From: Zygaena filipendulae
Lineage: Eukaryota > Arthropoda > Insecta > Lepidoptera > Zygaenidae
Direction: 5' to 3'
Length of the DNA: 64,000 nt
Assembly (NCBI GenBank): GCA_907165275.2
Contig: OU015660.1
Location: 10,728,501 to 10,792,500, forward strand
In this document: positions 1 through 12,368 of the stretch, one piece after another
Numbering within the stretch: position 1 is the stretch's first letter
Layout of the letters: each line of letters begins with the position of its first letter
Notes under the pieces: model-generated
Databases searched by the model: none
What the model was told of the DNA's origin: nothing
The model's input: the letters and a program-made list of their open reading frames with translations, nothing else
Translations under genes and position numbers: made by a program

Positions 1-81
1 TTTGGTTAAGCGTCCATGAATCAGCCAATCGGTCAAGACATGGTAAATTGTGTAGCTAGCTATACGTGTAGATGAACGCAC

Positions 82-3000
82 CTGTAGTAACATCTAACGT
101 GTACCCGGTCCTCGCCAGGATTTGCTTGATCTTGTCCTCGTCGGGACCCTTCGCCTGCACAGCGGCGGACAGCGCGGGCGCGCCCTGCACGCCCGCTCTG
201 CTTTTCTGTCTGCAATCACCCAACACAGTTCGTGTAAACCTACGAATGTTACTTCAAAGAAATCGAGGGCTTTCAGTCTCACAACGTTCAAGATGCAAAA
301 GTACCCTTATTCTAGGATACCTATGAAAATATTGCTTTTATCAATATAGTACCTAGGTACCTACTTAAATGTATTGTTTTATAAGTGTGCGCGCCGCGTG
401 CAAAAGCATATTTGATTTTGAAGCTGCTAAACTTCCCAAATTCAAAAGAGATATGCCTTAAAATTTAGGTCGCTAGGCAATGTTTCTTCAATAATAATAA
501 TTATTATTTCGGCCAATATAATTTTCCAGAAAGTGAACTTTATCGAAACATGTTATAGGAAGTTAGGCTGCATAAGATGTAAAATGCTAAGAGCATAAGT
601 ATTGTACTGGCTTGCACTTCGGGAGAATTTGCACAGAAGCTGTCCCACTCCCTCCTGATCGCATCATCCCCTTTTAAGCTACGAACAGCAAAATCATCGG
701 CGGTTTTCCGTATATGTGCGGAAGCCTACTTTTGCTTTGATTATGCGTATCTATGAGGATTAGACTGTTTCCTGGGCTCTATGACTTACTAGTAAGTCTA
801 TATGTTGGATACGCATGTGATCGGTAAATGAATAAAACCGTGATTCACATTATCGTTTAATATAAAAAAGAATGACACAGACCTAATATCTTGATTCACC
901 CAAAATTTCTAGGGAATCTAAATCGGATACAATTTAGTGTAGTTGTACCCTAAATTGACTACACTAAATTGTATCCCTAAAGTGTAATAAGCGCATTAAT
1001 AGTGAGTCTATTGGGAAGAAAATTCCCAGTGGTTGCAACTGGCAAGACTACGCGGTAAGACTACAGTGAATAGAGGGTTTATTTTCGCTATTCGTGAACC
1101 TATTGTGGCATTTTATGCCGCCATGGAATCTCATCCCATAGAAACATTTCGCGTTAGAAATGCGCTGTTTTAAATTTGCAAACAAGTAATGCAATATTAT
1201 GCATCTGCCATGCCTTATCGAGGCTAATGACCGGGTGTAATCTAATCTTTCTGACGGAGCGAGCACACGGGCAAACGTTATTGCTTATGACACATAGCGC
1301 GTTGGCTTCGTACCTATCGGCATTCCAACTGAGCACTGTGTCACACTAGCAGTACTTCACTAATTGGGATTCCGTTAGTTTTTGCACACAAGGCTCCCTC
1401 TACCATTAGTCTATGATTGCGAAAACGCTAGACCGTTCATGCGCGTCAAGACGCGTTCGCCTGTTTTTGCGAACTACGAGAGGGCGCTACCGATTTAAAG
1501 AATTATTTTTTATTGAAACGTCAAAAATTCGCATTATCGGTCGAGAATTCGATATTCGAACTGCAAACAACATTTTTCAAGATCACGACCCGAATACAAA
1601 TTGGCAGACGTTCAAATTCCGCACAGTGTTGCCAGTGCGTAGTGAAAAAAAAAATATGCACACTCACCTATAGGTCTTCATGACTCCACATAAATAAGCA
1701 CTCTTATTAGATACATGCTCAAGATTTGAATCTAAAAATTGTCCAAGAACACTTAAAGCACCGTCGGATGGAAATTCTTTTAAGGCGTCTAACGCACGCT
1801 CGTCCAACTCGGCGTGCGCTAGCTTTCCAGTCTTATAAATGTCGTCGAGCTTAGCAGCTACCTGGAAAAGCAGAAAGTGTTTTCAAAAAAAAAAAACGTA
1901 TGCACTTAAGTTAATGACGTGCATTACGAAATGATCTCTTCGTAGCCTTGACGAGTTGAACGCTCCTATCACCTATGTCAGGTGTTAGTAACTATATTAT
2001 GACCACTAATAAACTATATTTATGGAAAGTTTTCAATACCGAGATCATAAAAATAAACGCTTGTTGTGTATCTTGGTGACATAATACTATTTTATATAGG
2101 TACTAGCTGTCGCGCGCGGTTTCACTCGCGATAATTTCGAAGTTCCCGCGGAATTGTTCCATACAAAGTTTGCAACCCCTTTTCATCTCCTTAGGGGTTG
2201 AATTTTCAAAAGTTCTTTCTTATCGGATGCCTACGTCATACAAACAACACCTCCCACAAGTTTCAGGTCTCTACGATCAGCTGTGCGTTGATCCATCAGT
2301 CATTCAGAACAAAGCATTTTATATGTATAGATTACCAAAAAATAAATTAATTGTTGGAAAGAAGTTAACACCTGAATTTTTACGTAGGTATAATATATAT
2401 ATATATTACATACACATATATATTATATACATATACTTAGAGAAAAAAATATTAGCGGTGAGCAGGTGTTATCATCAGGATCAGCCCTCACAGGTCAATT
2501 CAAAAATTGAAATCATAGCTAAAAAGCACTTTTACTTGGTAATGAAAAAATGTAAAAGGACGTTTTATTTATTTAAAAAGTTTATTTATCCCTTGGGATA
2601 ATATTATGTTGTTCAATATGAAGCCACAGATGAATGTATATAATATAACTAATGTTGTCTCCGTTTCCAAATAAATGACCTTTCTTTGTTTCTTTTAATT
2701 TGCTTAATTTTTGAGCATATCCTTTTCTACTACTACTACATATAAATAAAATTGAAGTGTTTGTTTGTAATTCCAAATTAACAGCTTTTCACTAAATGCT
2801 TATGAAAGTATACACGGTATTAACACAAAACATTTTTTTCATCTGTCTATCTGTATGTAATATTCAGAGACGGCTAGACCGATTTTAACAGGACTTTAAC
2901 TGGCAGACAGCTGATGTAAGTACCTTAGGCTACTAGTTCCTGCGGGAATTCCGATACTCACGTGGGTGAAACCGCGGGGCACAGTCCTCCGCCGCGTCTG

Positions 3001-6000
3001 TATGTCTGTCTGTTCGCGATTAACCCAAAGACTACTGAACGGATATTAATGCGGTTTTCATCAATAGATAGAAGGATTCAAGCGGATGGTTTACCTATAG
3101 TTTATCCTGGAATTCCCGCGATAATTTCTACACATTTTGTACACGACATAAAAAGTCTGTCTGTATGCTCGCGTATTTAACTGAACTATACAACAGATTT
3201 TGATGCGGCGTTCACTGTAATTACCGAGTTTAATTAATTCACACGGGAGAAACGGAACGTCTAGTCTATGCTAATATTACAAAAGGGGAAAAGTTTGTTG
3301 AGCCATTATCTATACTTATAATAAAACTGCAGAGAGGTCAATTCTGTACATTGAATATACATATATTCAAAATTAATATTGGAGGATGAATGGTGATCGA
3401 TACTGATGCCAAAAATGCAATCAGTAAATCTTTTGTCTGTCTGTCTGTCAGTATGTGCACGCATGGGTCAAAAACTACTGCAGGGATTTTAACCTAACTT
3501 GGTACGATTGTAGTCCATACTCCTGGGCTATATACCATAACGCTAAGACACATAGGAGCTGAGCAGTGACGATAAATTTGAAGCAAGTCGGATGAAAATG
3601 CGCTTTCGAGCTCTTATCCTCGCATACGTTTACTCAATCACGCAAAAACGGCTGAACGGATTTGGATGAAATTTGGCATGTACGTTGTCAGGGGTACAGA
3701 GAAGGACATAGGGTACTTTATATCTCGGAATTCCCGCGGGAACTCCGAAATTACCGCGGGTGAAACCGCGGGGCACAGCTAGTAATATAATATATTATAC
3801 CTACGTACTAAATCAATTCCAAAAATCCTTCACTGATAGAAAGCTAACAGCTATGATATCCCCGAGAAACACAAGATACGTGTTATCCGACAGTAAAGAA
3901 TTTTTGAGAGAATCCTGCAGGTATTTACGCGAGTACCTCGAAGGAAACAACTGGTTTATCAGCATCAGCTACCAAATATTATGTTCTAAAGTAACACATC
4001 GTATAGCCGGTAAGTCATATTATATATATATCACGACCTTCATGGAAAATGAAAGGTGAAGGAATGATTAAGGAAATAGCAACGACGTTACACTGAAATG
4101 ATGTTTCTAAAAAATGCTAGGTCTAAGATCAACGTGGAAGGGAAAGATGGAACCGAGAAGAGATTTTGGGAACCGTGAAATTGTCAAATATTTGTATTAT
4201 CAAATATTTGTGTGTGTCCTAAGAAAAAAAGCTAAACTATTCTGCTTAACTGAGGAAAGATACTTATTATGATTTATACCGCACTAGTTACAGATATTTT
4301 TCCCGCGATTTTTTACCTACTGTCTAGAGTCCATGAGCGATGTTTTTATTTATCTCTAGACTTTTTTACACAGCAGAAAAAAGCTAAAAGCAGAAAAAGT
4401 TTTTTTCGTAGAGCAGGCGCTAAAGAGTGTTAACGTCTATTTGATATGCTTTTCCATTATTCACCTATACTAGCTGTTATCCGCGTTAATTTTGGAATTG
4501 TCGCGTTAATTTTGGAATTCTCCCGTTAATTTTGTGAATTCTCGCGTTAATTTTGGAATTCTCGGAGGAATTCCGGGACAAAAGTACCTACACTTCATCC
4601 TTTTCTGTACCTCTGACAACGATGCTAAATTTCGTGCGTCAATTTCGAAGTTGCCGCGGGAATCAGAATCAGATTTTTTTCGTATAGTTAGGTTGGTACC
4701 TACTCTGTACGTAAAATTTCAATTTCGCGGGAATTCCGAAATAACGCAGATGAAACCGCGGGTAACAGCTAGTTTTTTTTTTATAATAACAAATTTAACT
4801 TATTGCGTAATTGTTTTCACTTTTAAAAACACTACTGGATTGCTAATTTTCTATTTAATTTGTACTGTGGGAACCTGTGTAAAAAAAAAAATTGCCAGAG
4901 TCTCTTGATTAAAGTAGGATGTGGAATTTTCTTTCCATAGCAACCACTACAGCTGTAAATAAGATATTTAAAAAGCTTGCAGGCATGCATCTACAGGTAA
5001 GTAGGTGTACAGATAAGTAAAGTCATAAGGTCGAACTAATATCATTACAGTATCAAATTCTCATGTACAATAAAAACAATCATTATTTTTATATTATTAT
5101 ACCTAACTATTATAAATTAAAAAACCATATTATTGTTTTTAGTTTAGTAAGTGTTTTTAGCAAAGTTTCATGTAAGATATGGCAATACATCATGGGGAGT
5201 TACCCTAACCCACTTTTCAATTATTGTTTTTGTAACAATTTTTATGACTGTGTGAGAAATTTCATTTATGACCAAATTCCAGTCAAAAACACTGAATGTT
5301 TTGTTTTTATGACCTCCCTACACAGATACTGAGTAGATAAATATTAGTTATTTATTAAATAACTTAGTGCTCCATCACAACTTTATCTGCTGGTAGGTAC
5401 ACTGAAACAAAATTATTAATAGCTACTGAAAGATGGATTTCATGTCCAGCTTCAATACTTTTTTTCCTAATATATTTCTTCAAATCTTCAATGGAACTTT
5501 GCAAAATATACTTACCAAAGTAAAACTTTGCAATTTTTGATTTTAGAACTACCTACCTTTATCTTGAATAAAAATATTGCAAGTAAATTTAAATTAATGT
5601 TAAATAATCTTGAAATAAAAAAAATTATAGATTTATTAGATACTAAATAAAATAACAAAATATATATAGTTTTAGTAAGTGATTTTAATTTTATTTAAAG
5701 AGTTTTTATTATTAATTAAATAAAAGTCCAGTCCAATTATTCTTCACATCCACAATCCACCTTTGTAATTTTTTCCAACTGGAATCTAATTGGTTTTTTT
5801 TTAGTTTGGACCAACAAACCTACTAGCTGTATCGCTATAAAATTTCGATCTTAATGTGACAATTCTTATACTACATGGTATCTAAGGTTAACACCAATTG
5901 GCCCCTATTTGATCCCAATACTGAATAGCATGACTGTTACAACAACTTTTATAACTTTTTTATTTAGTTGAAATGTTAGCCGCTCTGAAGCGGACATTGT

Positions 6001-6388
6001 TGGTTGACTTGACAACATCCATGGGCATGAAATAAAAAGCTTATGTGAAACTTAACTAAATATATTAAAAGTGGACAGTATAAATAGTATTGAAATTGAT
6101 AAAAAAGGTACTTAAAAAAATAAAAAAGGTACGGTCAAACAGAATTAAAAAAAAAATAAAAAATAAAAATTGTAAGGTATTGGACATAATTTGTTTGAGA
6201 AATACAATAAATTTATATTCAAGGGTACCTATAGATACTTCATGATGTATAAAAAGTCTATTACTTACCTTTGAATCCAAGCCATAGTCGATGAGTTTGC
6301 GATAATCAGGAGTTCGGCCAACGTCAGAGTCCCTCCCAGGTCCTTCTTCCATGGATATTTCTCCATTTCCCTCCGCCATTCTGGACAT
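82..6388 (-). CDS. Syp: Syncrip / hnRNP Q-R, N-terminal three coding exons (partial gene)
   Basis: Minus-strand exons at 6388-6269, 1861-1668 and 209-82 join in frame with consensus GT/AG sites (phases 0, 2, 1). The product starts MSRMAEGNGE; Met4 is an alternative start that matches the MAEGNGE start I remember for fly Syncrip. Exon 2 encodes LDDIYKTGKLAHAELDERAL and SNKSAYLCGVMKTYR; exon 3 encodes KGPDEDKIKQIL and ARTGYTLDVTTG. These are hallmarks of the N-terminal acidic RNA-recognition unit (NURR) of Syncrip/hnRNP Q/R. Family knowledge: a cytoplasmic and nuclear RNA-binding protein with three RRMs, acting in mRNA localisation, stability and splicing. The RRMs and the C-terminus lie left of position 1. 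The first intron (6268-1862) is 4.4 kb and full of Helitron-like repeats. No 5' UTR exon was proven; the CpG-rich stretch at 7.1-7.7 kb is the best promoter candidate. Confidence 0.93.
925..976. repeat. Perfect 18-bp stem hairpin in Syncrip intron 2
   Basis: Positions 925-942 are the exact reverse complement of 959-976, with a 16-nt loop. The rest of the intron (210-1667) shows no gene or known repeat to me. It could be the remnant of a small foldback element. Confidence 0.6.
2103..2331 (-). mobile_element. Helitron-like non-autonomous element, minus orientation
   Basis: Read on the minus strand it starts TCTATAC and ends in a GC-rich hairpin (GCGAGTGAAACCGCG type) followed by CTAG with T next. 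That is the 5'-TC / 3'-hairpin-CTAG layout of Helitrons inserted between A and T. The same subfamily, with the sequence around TGATCCATCAGTCATTCAG, recurs at 12151-12368, 19752-19969 and 35574-35795. Family assignment is inferred from the ends. Confidence 0.6.
2820..3270. repeat. Decayed Helitron-like fragments
   Basis: Pieces of the CTGTCTGTCTGT, 'gcgggaattcc' and 'gtgaaaccgcgggg' modules occur in broken order (around 2835, 2940, 2970, 3000 and 3110). A further stretch at 3300-3600 has TCTGTCTGTCTGTC but no clear end. No intact element boundary is visible. They lie in Syncrip intron 1. Confidence 0.4.
3635..3782 (+). mobile_element. Helitron-like element (3' part), plus orientation
   Basis: It contains the recurrent core (AATCACGCAAAAACGGCTGA, then TTTGGCATG, ACAGAGAAGGACATAGGGTA) and ends with the CCGCGG-GTGAAA-CCGCGG hairpin followed by GGCACAGCTAG and T. 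The 5' end is diverged. Same family as 18670-18875 and 35399-35560. Confidence 0.55.
4470..4772. mobile_element. Head-to-head inverted pair of Helitron 3' ends with internal tandem units
   Basis: The left edge is the reverse complement of a Helitron-like 3' end (CTAG then hairpin half) and the right edge is a normal 3' end ending GCTAG at 4772, so both edges point outward. Positions about 4480-4563 hold four copies of a 20-21 bp unit, CGCGTTAATTTTGGAATTCT and variants, which is the sequence next to the hairpin in sister copies. Confidence 0.5.
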
Positions 6389-7079
6389 TTATTAAATTTT
6401 GGTACACACACTACACTTCAGAAACTTTAAAACATTTTCACATACAGTGCCTCCAATAAAACTTGTGTAATAACTTGCAGTAGGTACACTCAGAGTCTAG
6501 ATTGATAATGGCTCGCCTACAGATGATGTCACACAGCAGAATTTCAAGAAAGCCACGCGTGTGGCCAACAACTAATATTTTTTATGCATTTACAACATGA
6601 TAAAAAATCAAATCTAAATAATAAATGCGGTAACGTATGATATTTACCTTAATTTGTAATTTTTGCAATTTTGGAAGAAAAAGATATCTCTCTAATCGTC
6701 CGAAAAACAAAAAAACAAATGATGTTCAAACATATGAAATAAATTGTGCACTCTTCATTCCATCCGGGTGAAGGAGAAATTTCAAAAAACGAATGCGCGG
6801 GTCATTGCATCGTCATAGTGAGGTGAATCAATTTTGGAGCCTAAAACACAAAAAAATCGGAATTACGTCGATTATTCTAATCGAAACTAACATTAACGAA
6901 GAGATGCGAAATCTGGCGGTCAATGACCGAAATAACACAGTTGAGCAAATTGTGACCGCCTTTTAGCAACTATTACACAAGTCACTTTTAACAAATTCAC
7001 TTGAAAACACTTTTACAATCCTTTGGAAGCAACATATAAACACTGGAAACTTTCCGCGCATGAAACTTTGGCAAATGCA

Positions 7080-7720
7080 AAACTGCAATAAGTTGAGAGT
7101 GCAACTGCATTGCAGCCGATAAGAACCGGCCGGCGCGCGCTTAATTTTCCAACAAGGATCTAATTAGACGCAGCGCAGTAGATATCAGAAGTTTAAATAC
7201 ACTACACTACACAATCACTTAAAGAAAAAAATGGTCAAAAGCACTGTACGCGAAATAATTACCTATAAAATTTTGCTAGTTGGTGGCCGAGACAGATATG
7301 GCGGCACCGCACGACGTCAACGTGACCGCCTACGGGGTTCTCATAACGACGCGCGCGGGATATGCAACGAGGAGTGCATTCAAAGTTTCAAAGGCACTTT
7401 AATATTTTATATATATTTTGAGTTTTAAAATATTTCTGTTTTGAAGGCTATAAAGCGGCTGTTGCGTCAGATTTAATATTTTTATTGCACGGAGAGTGTT
7501 TGCAATGGTTGCGAATAATTTTGAATGTGATGGAGCGCGGCGCGTCGCGCAAGGCTGCCGGCCGCGAGGTGAGACAGGCTAGCGGCAAGACGGTGGCGAG
7601 CGAGAAGCCGAGAGCGAAGGGGGGAGGGTGTTGCAACCGGCGGCGGTGCAGGCGTGCAGCAGCGTCGTCGCAACGAGCTCGCCTGCATACTTGCATGTAC
7701 ACTCACACTTGCAAGCCCTC
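7080..7720. promoter_or_regulatory. CpG-rich region, candidate Syncrip promoter / 5' UTR exon
   Basis: In an AT-rich background this stretch is markedly CpG-rich (for example CCGGCCGGCGCGCGC near 7127, and the block 7526-7680). It lies about 0.7-1.3 kb upstream of the Syncrip start codon on the minus strand, where a non-coding first exon and promoter are expected. No TATA box or initiator was identified. Overlapping ORFs on both strands here are compositional. A divergent transcript is also possible. Confidence 0.3.
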
Positions 7721-7749
7721 TGACCTTCGTTACTTGTAATCGATTCACT

Positions 7750-10340
7750 GTCAGTTTCTCCTTTGTTTAATTTTAAAATATTTTTACACAAACGCCACTA
7801 TGTTATTTGCCTTTATAACTCAATAATTAGGTAATGTCAATCAATTAAATTAATATTCAAATAGGTATCAATTGTGCAGCTACTTCTTTACCAATTTGCA
7901 AGTCGCACTGCACTAGAATCGTAGACTTATCAGATAGAAACAATCTAATTAGCATACTGGATATTGACAAAATATATCTCATATTATGTATATTTTCTTT
8001 AAAACAGGTAGGTAAATCACTGATTAAATATTATAATACTCTTAAAACTAAATTCAATATACAGGTAGGTACGTACCAACCAAACATTATTATAAAATAT
8101 CTCACGGTAACTAATCGACATCATCCAATAGAAGACAAGGTTCATTACTCTTTGATATGGAAACGAAGGGATAAAAGAGTTAATCGCAATAACCCCTTAC
8201 TTTATTTCGCTTACACCTGCTGATTATCGAAGCCATATGTGTTCGCGACTCATACATGGTTAGACATATTCAAAACTGGCCTTCGTACTTTACGTGTATG
8301 TGTAGAAACACGATGATCTTTATGCGTCGCTAGTACGTATAGGTAGGCAGGGCAGCTACTGCGGGTGCTTTGCTTTGTGTGAACTTTATGGATAAAGTTC
8401 CAACGCCAACGTGATTCACTGCCAATTTGAATCTTATAGTGAACCAATGTCGCGTTGAAAATCGTCTAACTGCCCAATACAGACTTTATAAAGAACCTGG
8501 AGTATAATGTGTAGCGGCATGACAAACATACTTCCTTTCTCACATTTTCTTGATATCAATAGCATTATAGTACTGCACTAAAACTCACTCTTACAGTTTC
8601 CGGTGATGTAGGACAGTTTCTTAAGAAATACCACATTTAAGTGAATTGTTCTATTCATAAACCATCGAAAAGAATAATGAAAGAAGTTACGATTACCACA
8701 TAACATGCCATGGCCTCCGTAGTAGGTAATAATTTCTAAAAGTTTGAGAAGCAACCGCCAATTCAAAAGAAGTCGATAAAATTGATCAATTAATTACGGT
8801 AAAAATGGTTTACTGTACTGTTTTACAGCACTATTTTGACAGTTATGACCAGTTCGTTTGAATGTCATTTTTCATTCAAAATCACTTTTCACTCTTTTCA
8901 GTTTTCACTGGTATCTAGATATCTAGTAACTATAAAAAAGCAAAACAGAAGACCGAAGTGCAATCTGTAGTGGTTATCACAGAACACACTACCCTGGTTA
9001 ATTTCGTCTGAGCCTGGTTATATATTCTTTGGTGCAATCGTGGAAACAAGAAATTACAACTTGAGTAAGAACAAAAATTGGAAACTCTACTTATACTAAA
9101 ACAAACTTTATTCAAAATCAACCTATAGATAACTTTTGATTTTGAATTAAGTTTGTTTTCCATCTACAACATGCGATAGGTACAAATAGTTTAAATATTT
9201 CATAATGTTAAAAAAAAAGAAAAGCAGATTCATTTCTTACTGCACAAGTTCTCTTAGGGACCTTAGAAATAGCACGAATCATCAGTCACGGACACTCATT
9301 TCTATAAATAACCATTTTGCGACAGCGAAGCAGGCGCGCTCGGCTCGCCGCGTACTACATTCGCGATAAGGTACCTTTGTGCGTATTTTAATACGTCAAC
9401 AGTTCGTCGACCCCAGTGGTACGTTGCCAAATTTATTGTGTCTGTAGATTTGTGGGTCGCCGCACTAGCTGACGTCACATTGGGGGACCAGACCAGACGA
9501 GGATGACGTCATCCTATCAAATTTCAAACTATCCAGCTTTTCTAGTTTCTATTTAAATTAGCAGCGACAAATATTCTCCCTAATCTAACTAGATCCGAGT
9601 TGAATATATTAGCAGAGCTATACTATTGTACCTACCTACTCACTAATAGTTTATCACAATCACATTGTGTTGAGGTCATTGGTGTTTGTTTTTTTTTTCT
9701 ATTTCAAGGGCACATCGTAACGTGACGAAATATTATGTAGTTCAAATGCACGGTTATGATTGTGTGTGTGGCTGTTATACACCTATGTAGACATTAGGGC
9801 TTGTGATGCGCAATTATATCGTGGAAGAATCTCATCCATTGTCATTGAGGTTCTTGACCTCTGTGAAGTACCTACGAGCGACGTTTAGGTACCTGGTACA
9901 ACTACCTGCTCACTGCTGCTCTATGGATCTCAAATCTGATGTCAATACGAATACCTACCTATAGAGGACATACCAATGCGATGCGTGCGTGACAAAAAAA
10001 TCAGAATCCTTTTTATGTAGGTACCTACACCGTACATAGGTACAAACCTAATAATCCTTGATGCTATAAATGCAATATGAGTTGTTACGTTTTTCACGCC
10101 TTTACCCCTCAACTGATTAGTATGAAGTTTTGTATACACGTTGCCAAGGGTACAGAAAAGGTCAAAGGGTAGGTACTTTTTTCCTGGAATACTTGCAGAA
10201 TCTCCTAAACAAATTAAATGCGAGTGAAATCATGAAGTATTGGACACACGTTGTCAAGGATACAGAAAGCACTTTTTATTCCGCAATTTCTGCGGGAACT
10301 TCGAAAGTAAACAGAAGCATTCATAAAACTATTTTGCATT
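7750..10340. other. Spacer without recognisable gene
   Basis: AT-rich spacer with only short ORFs. A GC-richer patch at 9315-9530 holds two TGACGTCA-like palindromes (9471 and 9505). No gene or intact repeat was recognised. Confidence 0.5.
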
Positions 10341-10342
10341 AG

Positions 10343-10660
10343 GTACTCATACTCAGAAAGTAGATCTGAAGTTGCCTGACGAGCGGGTTGTAAGTAATTT
10401 TTTTTTCACGCAATCTCAGTAAAGCAAGGCATTACATCCCAACCCAAGAGAGGGAGGTAGTGTTGTGTCGCTATGCTCGGGGATTAAGTCTAGAGTCCCT
10501 CCTTACGCTCAGGATTCAATATGCCGCCCGTGACGTAAGACACTGCTTTACTCCCGCGGTGCATAATCTGCTATTATTTCAGTCCTAGGGAGAATCGTTT
10601 ACAACTGACAGCTGTCAAATTATAAAAAAAACTAGCTCTATTTTCACATTTATAACAAAC
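10343..10660. repeat. Dispersed repeat carrying the empty site of the Tc1 insertion
   Basis: In reverse complement, the segment around 10341-10410 matches the two flanks of the Tc1 element at 25708-27264: CAGGCAACTTCAGA on one side and CTTTCTGAGTATGAGTA on the other, with a single TA between them. Further in, 10580-10640 (CCTAGGGAGAATCG, then TGACAGCTGTCAAATTAT) matches 25618-25665 inverted. Class unknown, probably a DNA-transposon derivative. Confidence 0.6.
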
Positions 10661-10728
10661 TAATTCACGTATCTAAAAATTAGTTTGGACTTCAACTAAT
10701 TAACTCAAGATGCACCTATATTTAGGTA

Positions 10729-10905
10729 CTAGCTGTGCCCCGCGGTTTCACCTGCATGAAAGGTTTTTATACAACAACTTTTTTCCCGACATCTGATTTC
10801 AATAAAACAAAGCCTATATGTAGCTCCAGGCTAAGTTTAATCTACCTGTGAAAACCGCATGACAATCTGTTCAGTAGATTCAGAGATTATCGCGAACAGA
10901 CAGAC
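10729..10905 (-). mobile_element. Helitron-like element, minus orientation, ending in GACA repeats
   Basis: It begins CTAGCTGTGCCCCGCGGTTT, the reverse complement of the 3' hairpin plus CTAG, and runs to GATTATCGCGAACAGACAGA. The same subfamily occurs at 24954-25130 and 27391-27590, where it likewise ends in a (GACA)n tract. Confidence 0.6.
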
Positions 10906-11040
10906 AGACAGAAAAGAATTTTTAAAACTTTTTTTGGGCTTGGTTACTATTCTTTTATTACCCCTCTCAATTTTAGGTAAAAATATTCAATGTACAGAAT
11001 CGTGGATTCTACTCTTTTATTTATAGCCTGTGACATACGG

Positions 11041-11140
11041 ACGGACAGACAGACAGACAGACAGACATGACGAATGAATAAGGGTAATCCATTTTAGGGT
11101 TCCGTTTTTGCCAAATGGTAAAAAACGGAACCCTAAAAAT
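11041..11140. repeat. (GACA)n tract and 18-bp perfect hairpin
   Basis: A GACA microsatellite (about 11043-11066) is followed by an inverted repeat: 11092-11109 pairs exactly with 11121-11138 (stem TTTTAGGGTTCCGTTTTT), with an 11-nt loop. From memory this hairpin is a common dispersed motif in moth genomes; its function is unknown. Confidence 0.6.
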
Positions 11141-11734
11141 CATTCCGATTTTAATCGCTCGAATAACTCTACAAATTAAACGCCAGGAGAATTTATGTTT
11201 AAAATTCATTGCATGGCGCAATATGAAGTTGTTAAGTTTTTCCTCTCCAGAAAAACAATGTGATTCAATCGGACAACAAGTTGATTGTGTATTCTATAAG
11301 CGTTTAAAGATTGATGGACATACGCGACGATTGAAGAGCACCAACAAAGCATCGAACAGGTGGTCATCGGTGGTAGGTATAAGTTTCGAATTCTGTGCTC
11401 CACCCGTCTTATTCGCGATATCATGCGTGTGTAAAATGTATAAAATACTTATATTATGTAGATAGGTATGTCGCAGACAAATACCTACTACCTAAACTGC
11501 AGGGAGTTTAAGTTTGTCTTCTTCATTTTCTAGACTCTTCACTCTAGCGATAGCGCTATGGACGAGACAATTCTTCAATTCAATCTTGATTTCTTGAGAG
11601 TTGCCCAATTCTTGAGTAGCGATTATACGGATTTTAATGTTACTACCCTGTCGGAATTTTACTTTTTGTAATAATACCATTTGTATTCCAAAAATTTCCA
11701 ATTCCCCCGGAAGATAGAAGTTACTATACTTAAT

Positions 11735-12059
11735 GGGCATGTTGATTAATTCTTATTTTTGAGTCCGTCTTGTAGATTATTAAAAAATATTGGACACGTA
11801 TTTTTTTCTTTTTTTACGTAACCAAAAAATAACGGCGATATATTGAGTTGAAATTTCGCGTGACGTCACTATTCTGACAGTTTGTATGGCGGTTTTAGCG
11901 GTTAGTGACGTCACGACCCCCTCACCCTAAACTTTGTTGCGCTTTATCTCTGTATATTTTAATTTATTTGAAAAAGCAAAAAATACGTGTCAATTGTTTT
12001 TTTATTTTCTAACTGACGGACTAATAAGAATTTTGATTTTCAAAAGTAGTCCACATCCC
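11735..12059. mobile_element. MITE family A, copy 1
   Basis: The ends form an imperfect terminal inverted repeat: GTCCGTCTTGTAGATTATTA and ACGTATTTTTT on the left, AAAAATACGTGTCAATTG and TGACGGACTAATAAGAATTT on the right. The interior contains two TGACGTCAC motifs. Near-identical copy at 24157-24479; relatives at 52190-52632, 56519-56768 and 59203-59523. No coding capacity. Confidence 0.65.
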
Positions 12060-12150
12060 TATTAATTTCCGAACATAGAAACGTTAATATTATTTATTTC
12101 TCTATGATCTCAAGGATCTCTACCCAATTATATTCTACCTAATTTGTAAA

Positions 12151-12368
12151 TCTATACATATAAAATGCTTTGTCCTGAATGACTGATGGATCAATGCACA
12201 GAGACCTGAAACTTGGAGGGTGTGTTCTTTGTATGACGTAGGCATCCGATAAGAAAGGATTTTTGAAAATTCAACCCCTATGGGGTGAAAAGGGGTTGCA
12301 AAGTTTGTATGGAACAATTGCGCGGGAACTTCGAAATTACCGCGGGTGAAACCGCGCGAGACAGCTAG
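12151..12368 (+). mobile_element. Helitron-like element, plus orientation, both ends clear
   Basis: It starts TCTATAC (preceded by A) and ends with hairpin ACCGCGGGTGAAACCGCG followed by CGAGACAGCTAG, with T next. Length 218 bp, non-coding. It is the plus-strand version of 2103-2331. Confidence 0.65.

Noticed and set aside
2170..2601. 143-aa ORF
   Set aside because: Begins inside a Helitron-like element and runs into an AT repeat; the same segment in sister copies is not open.
9471..9512. TGACGTCA palindromes as CRE enhancer
   Set aside because: Such motifs also occur inside family A MITEs and elsewhere; nothing ties these to a promoter.
11041..11066. Direct repeats resembling a CRISPR array
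   Set aside because: Plain GACA tetranucleotide microsatellite in a eukaryotic genome.
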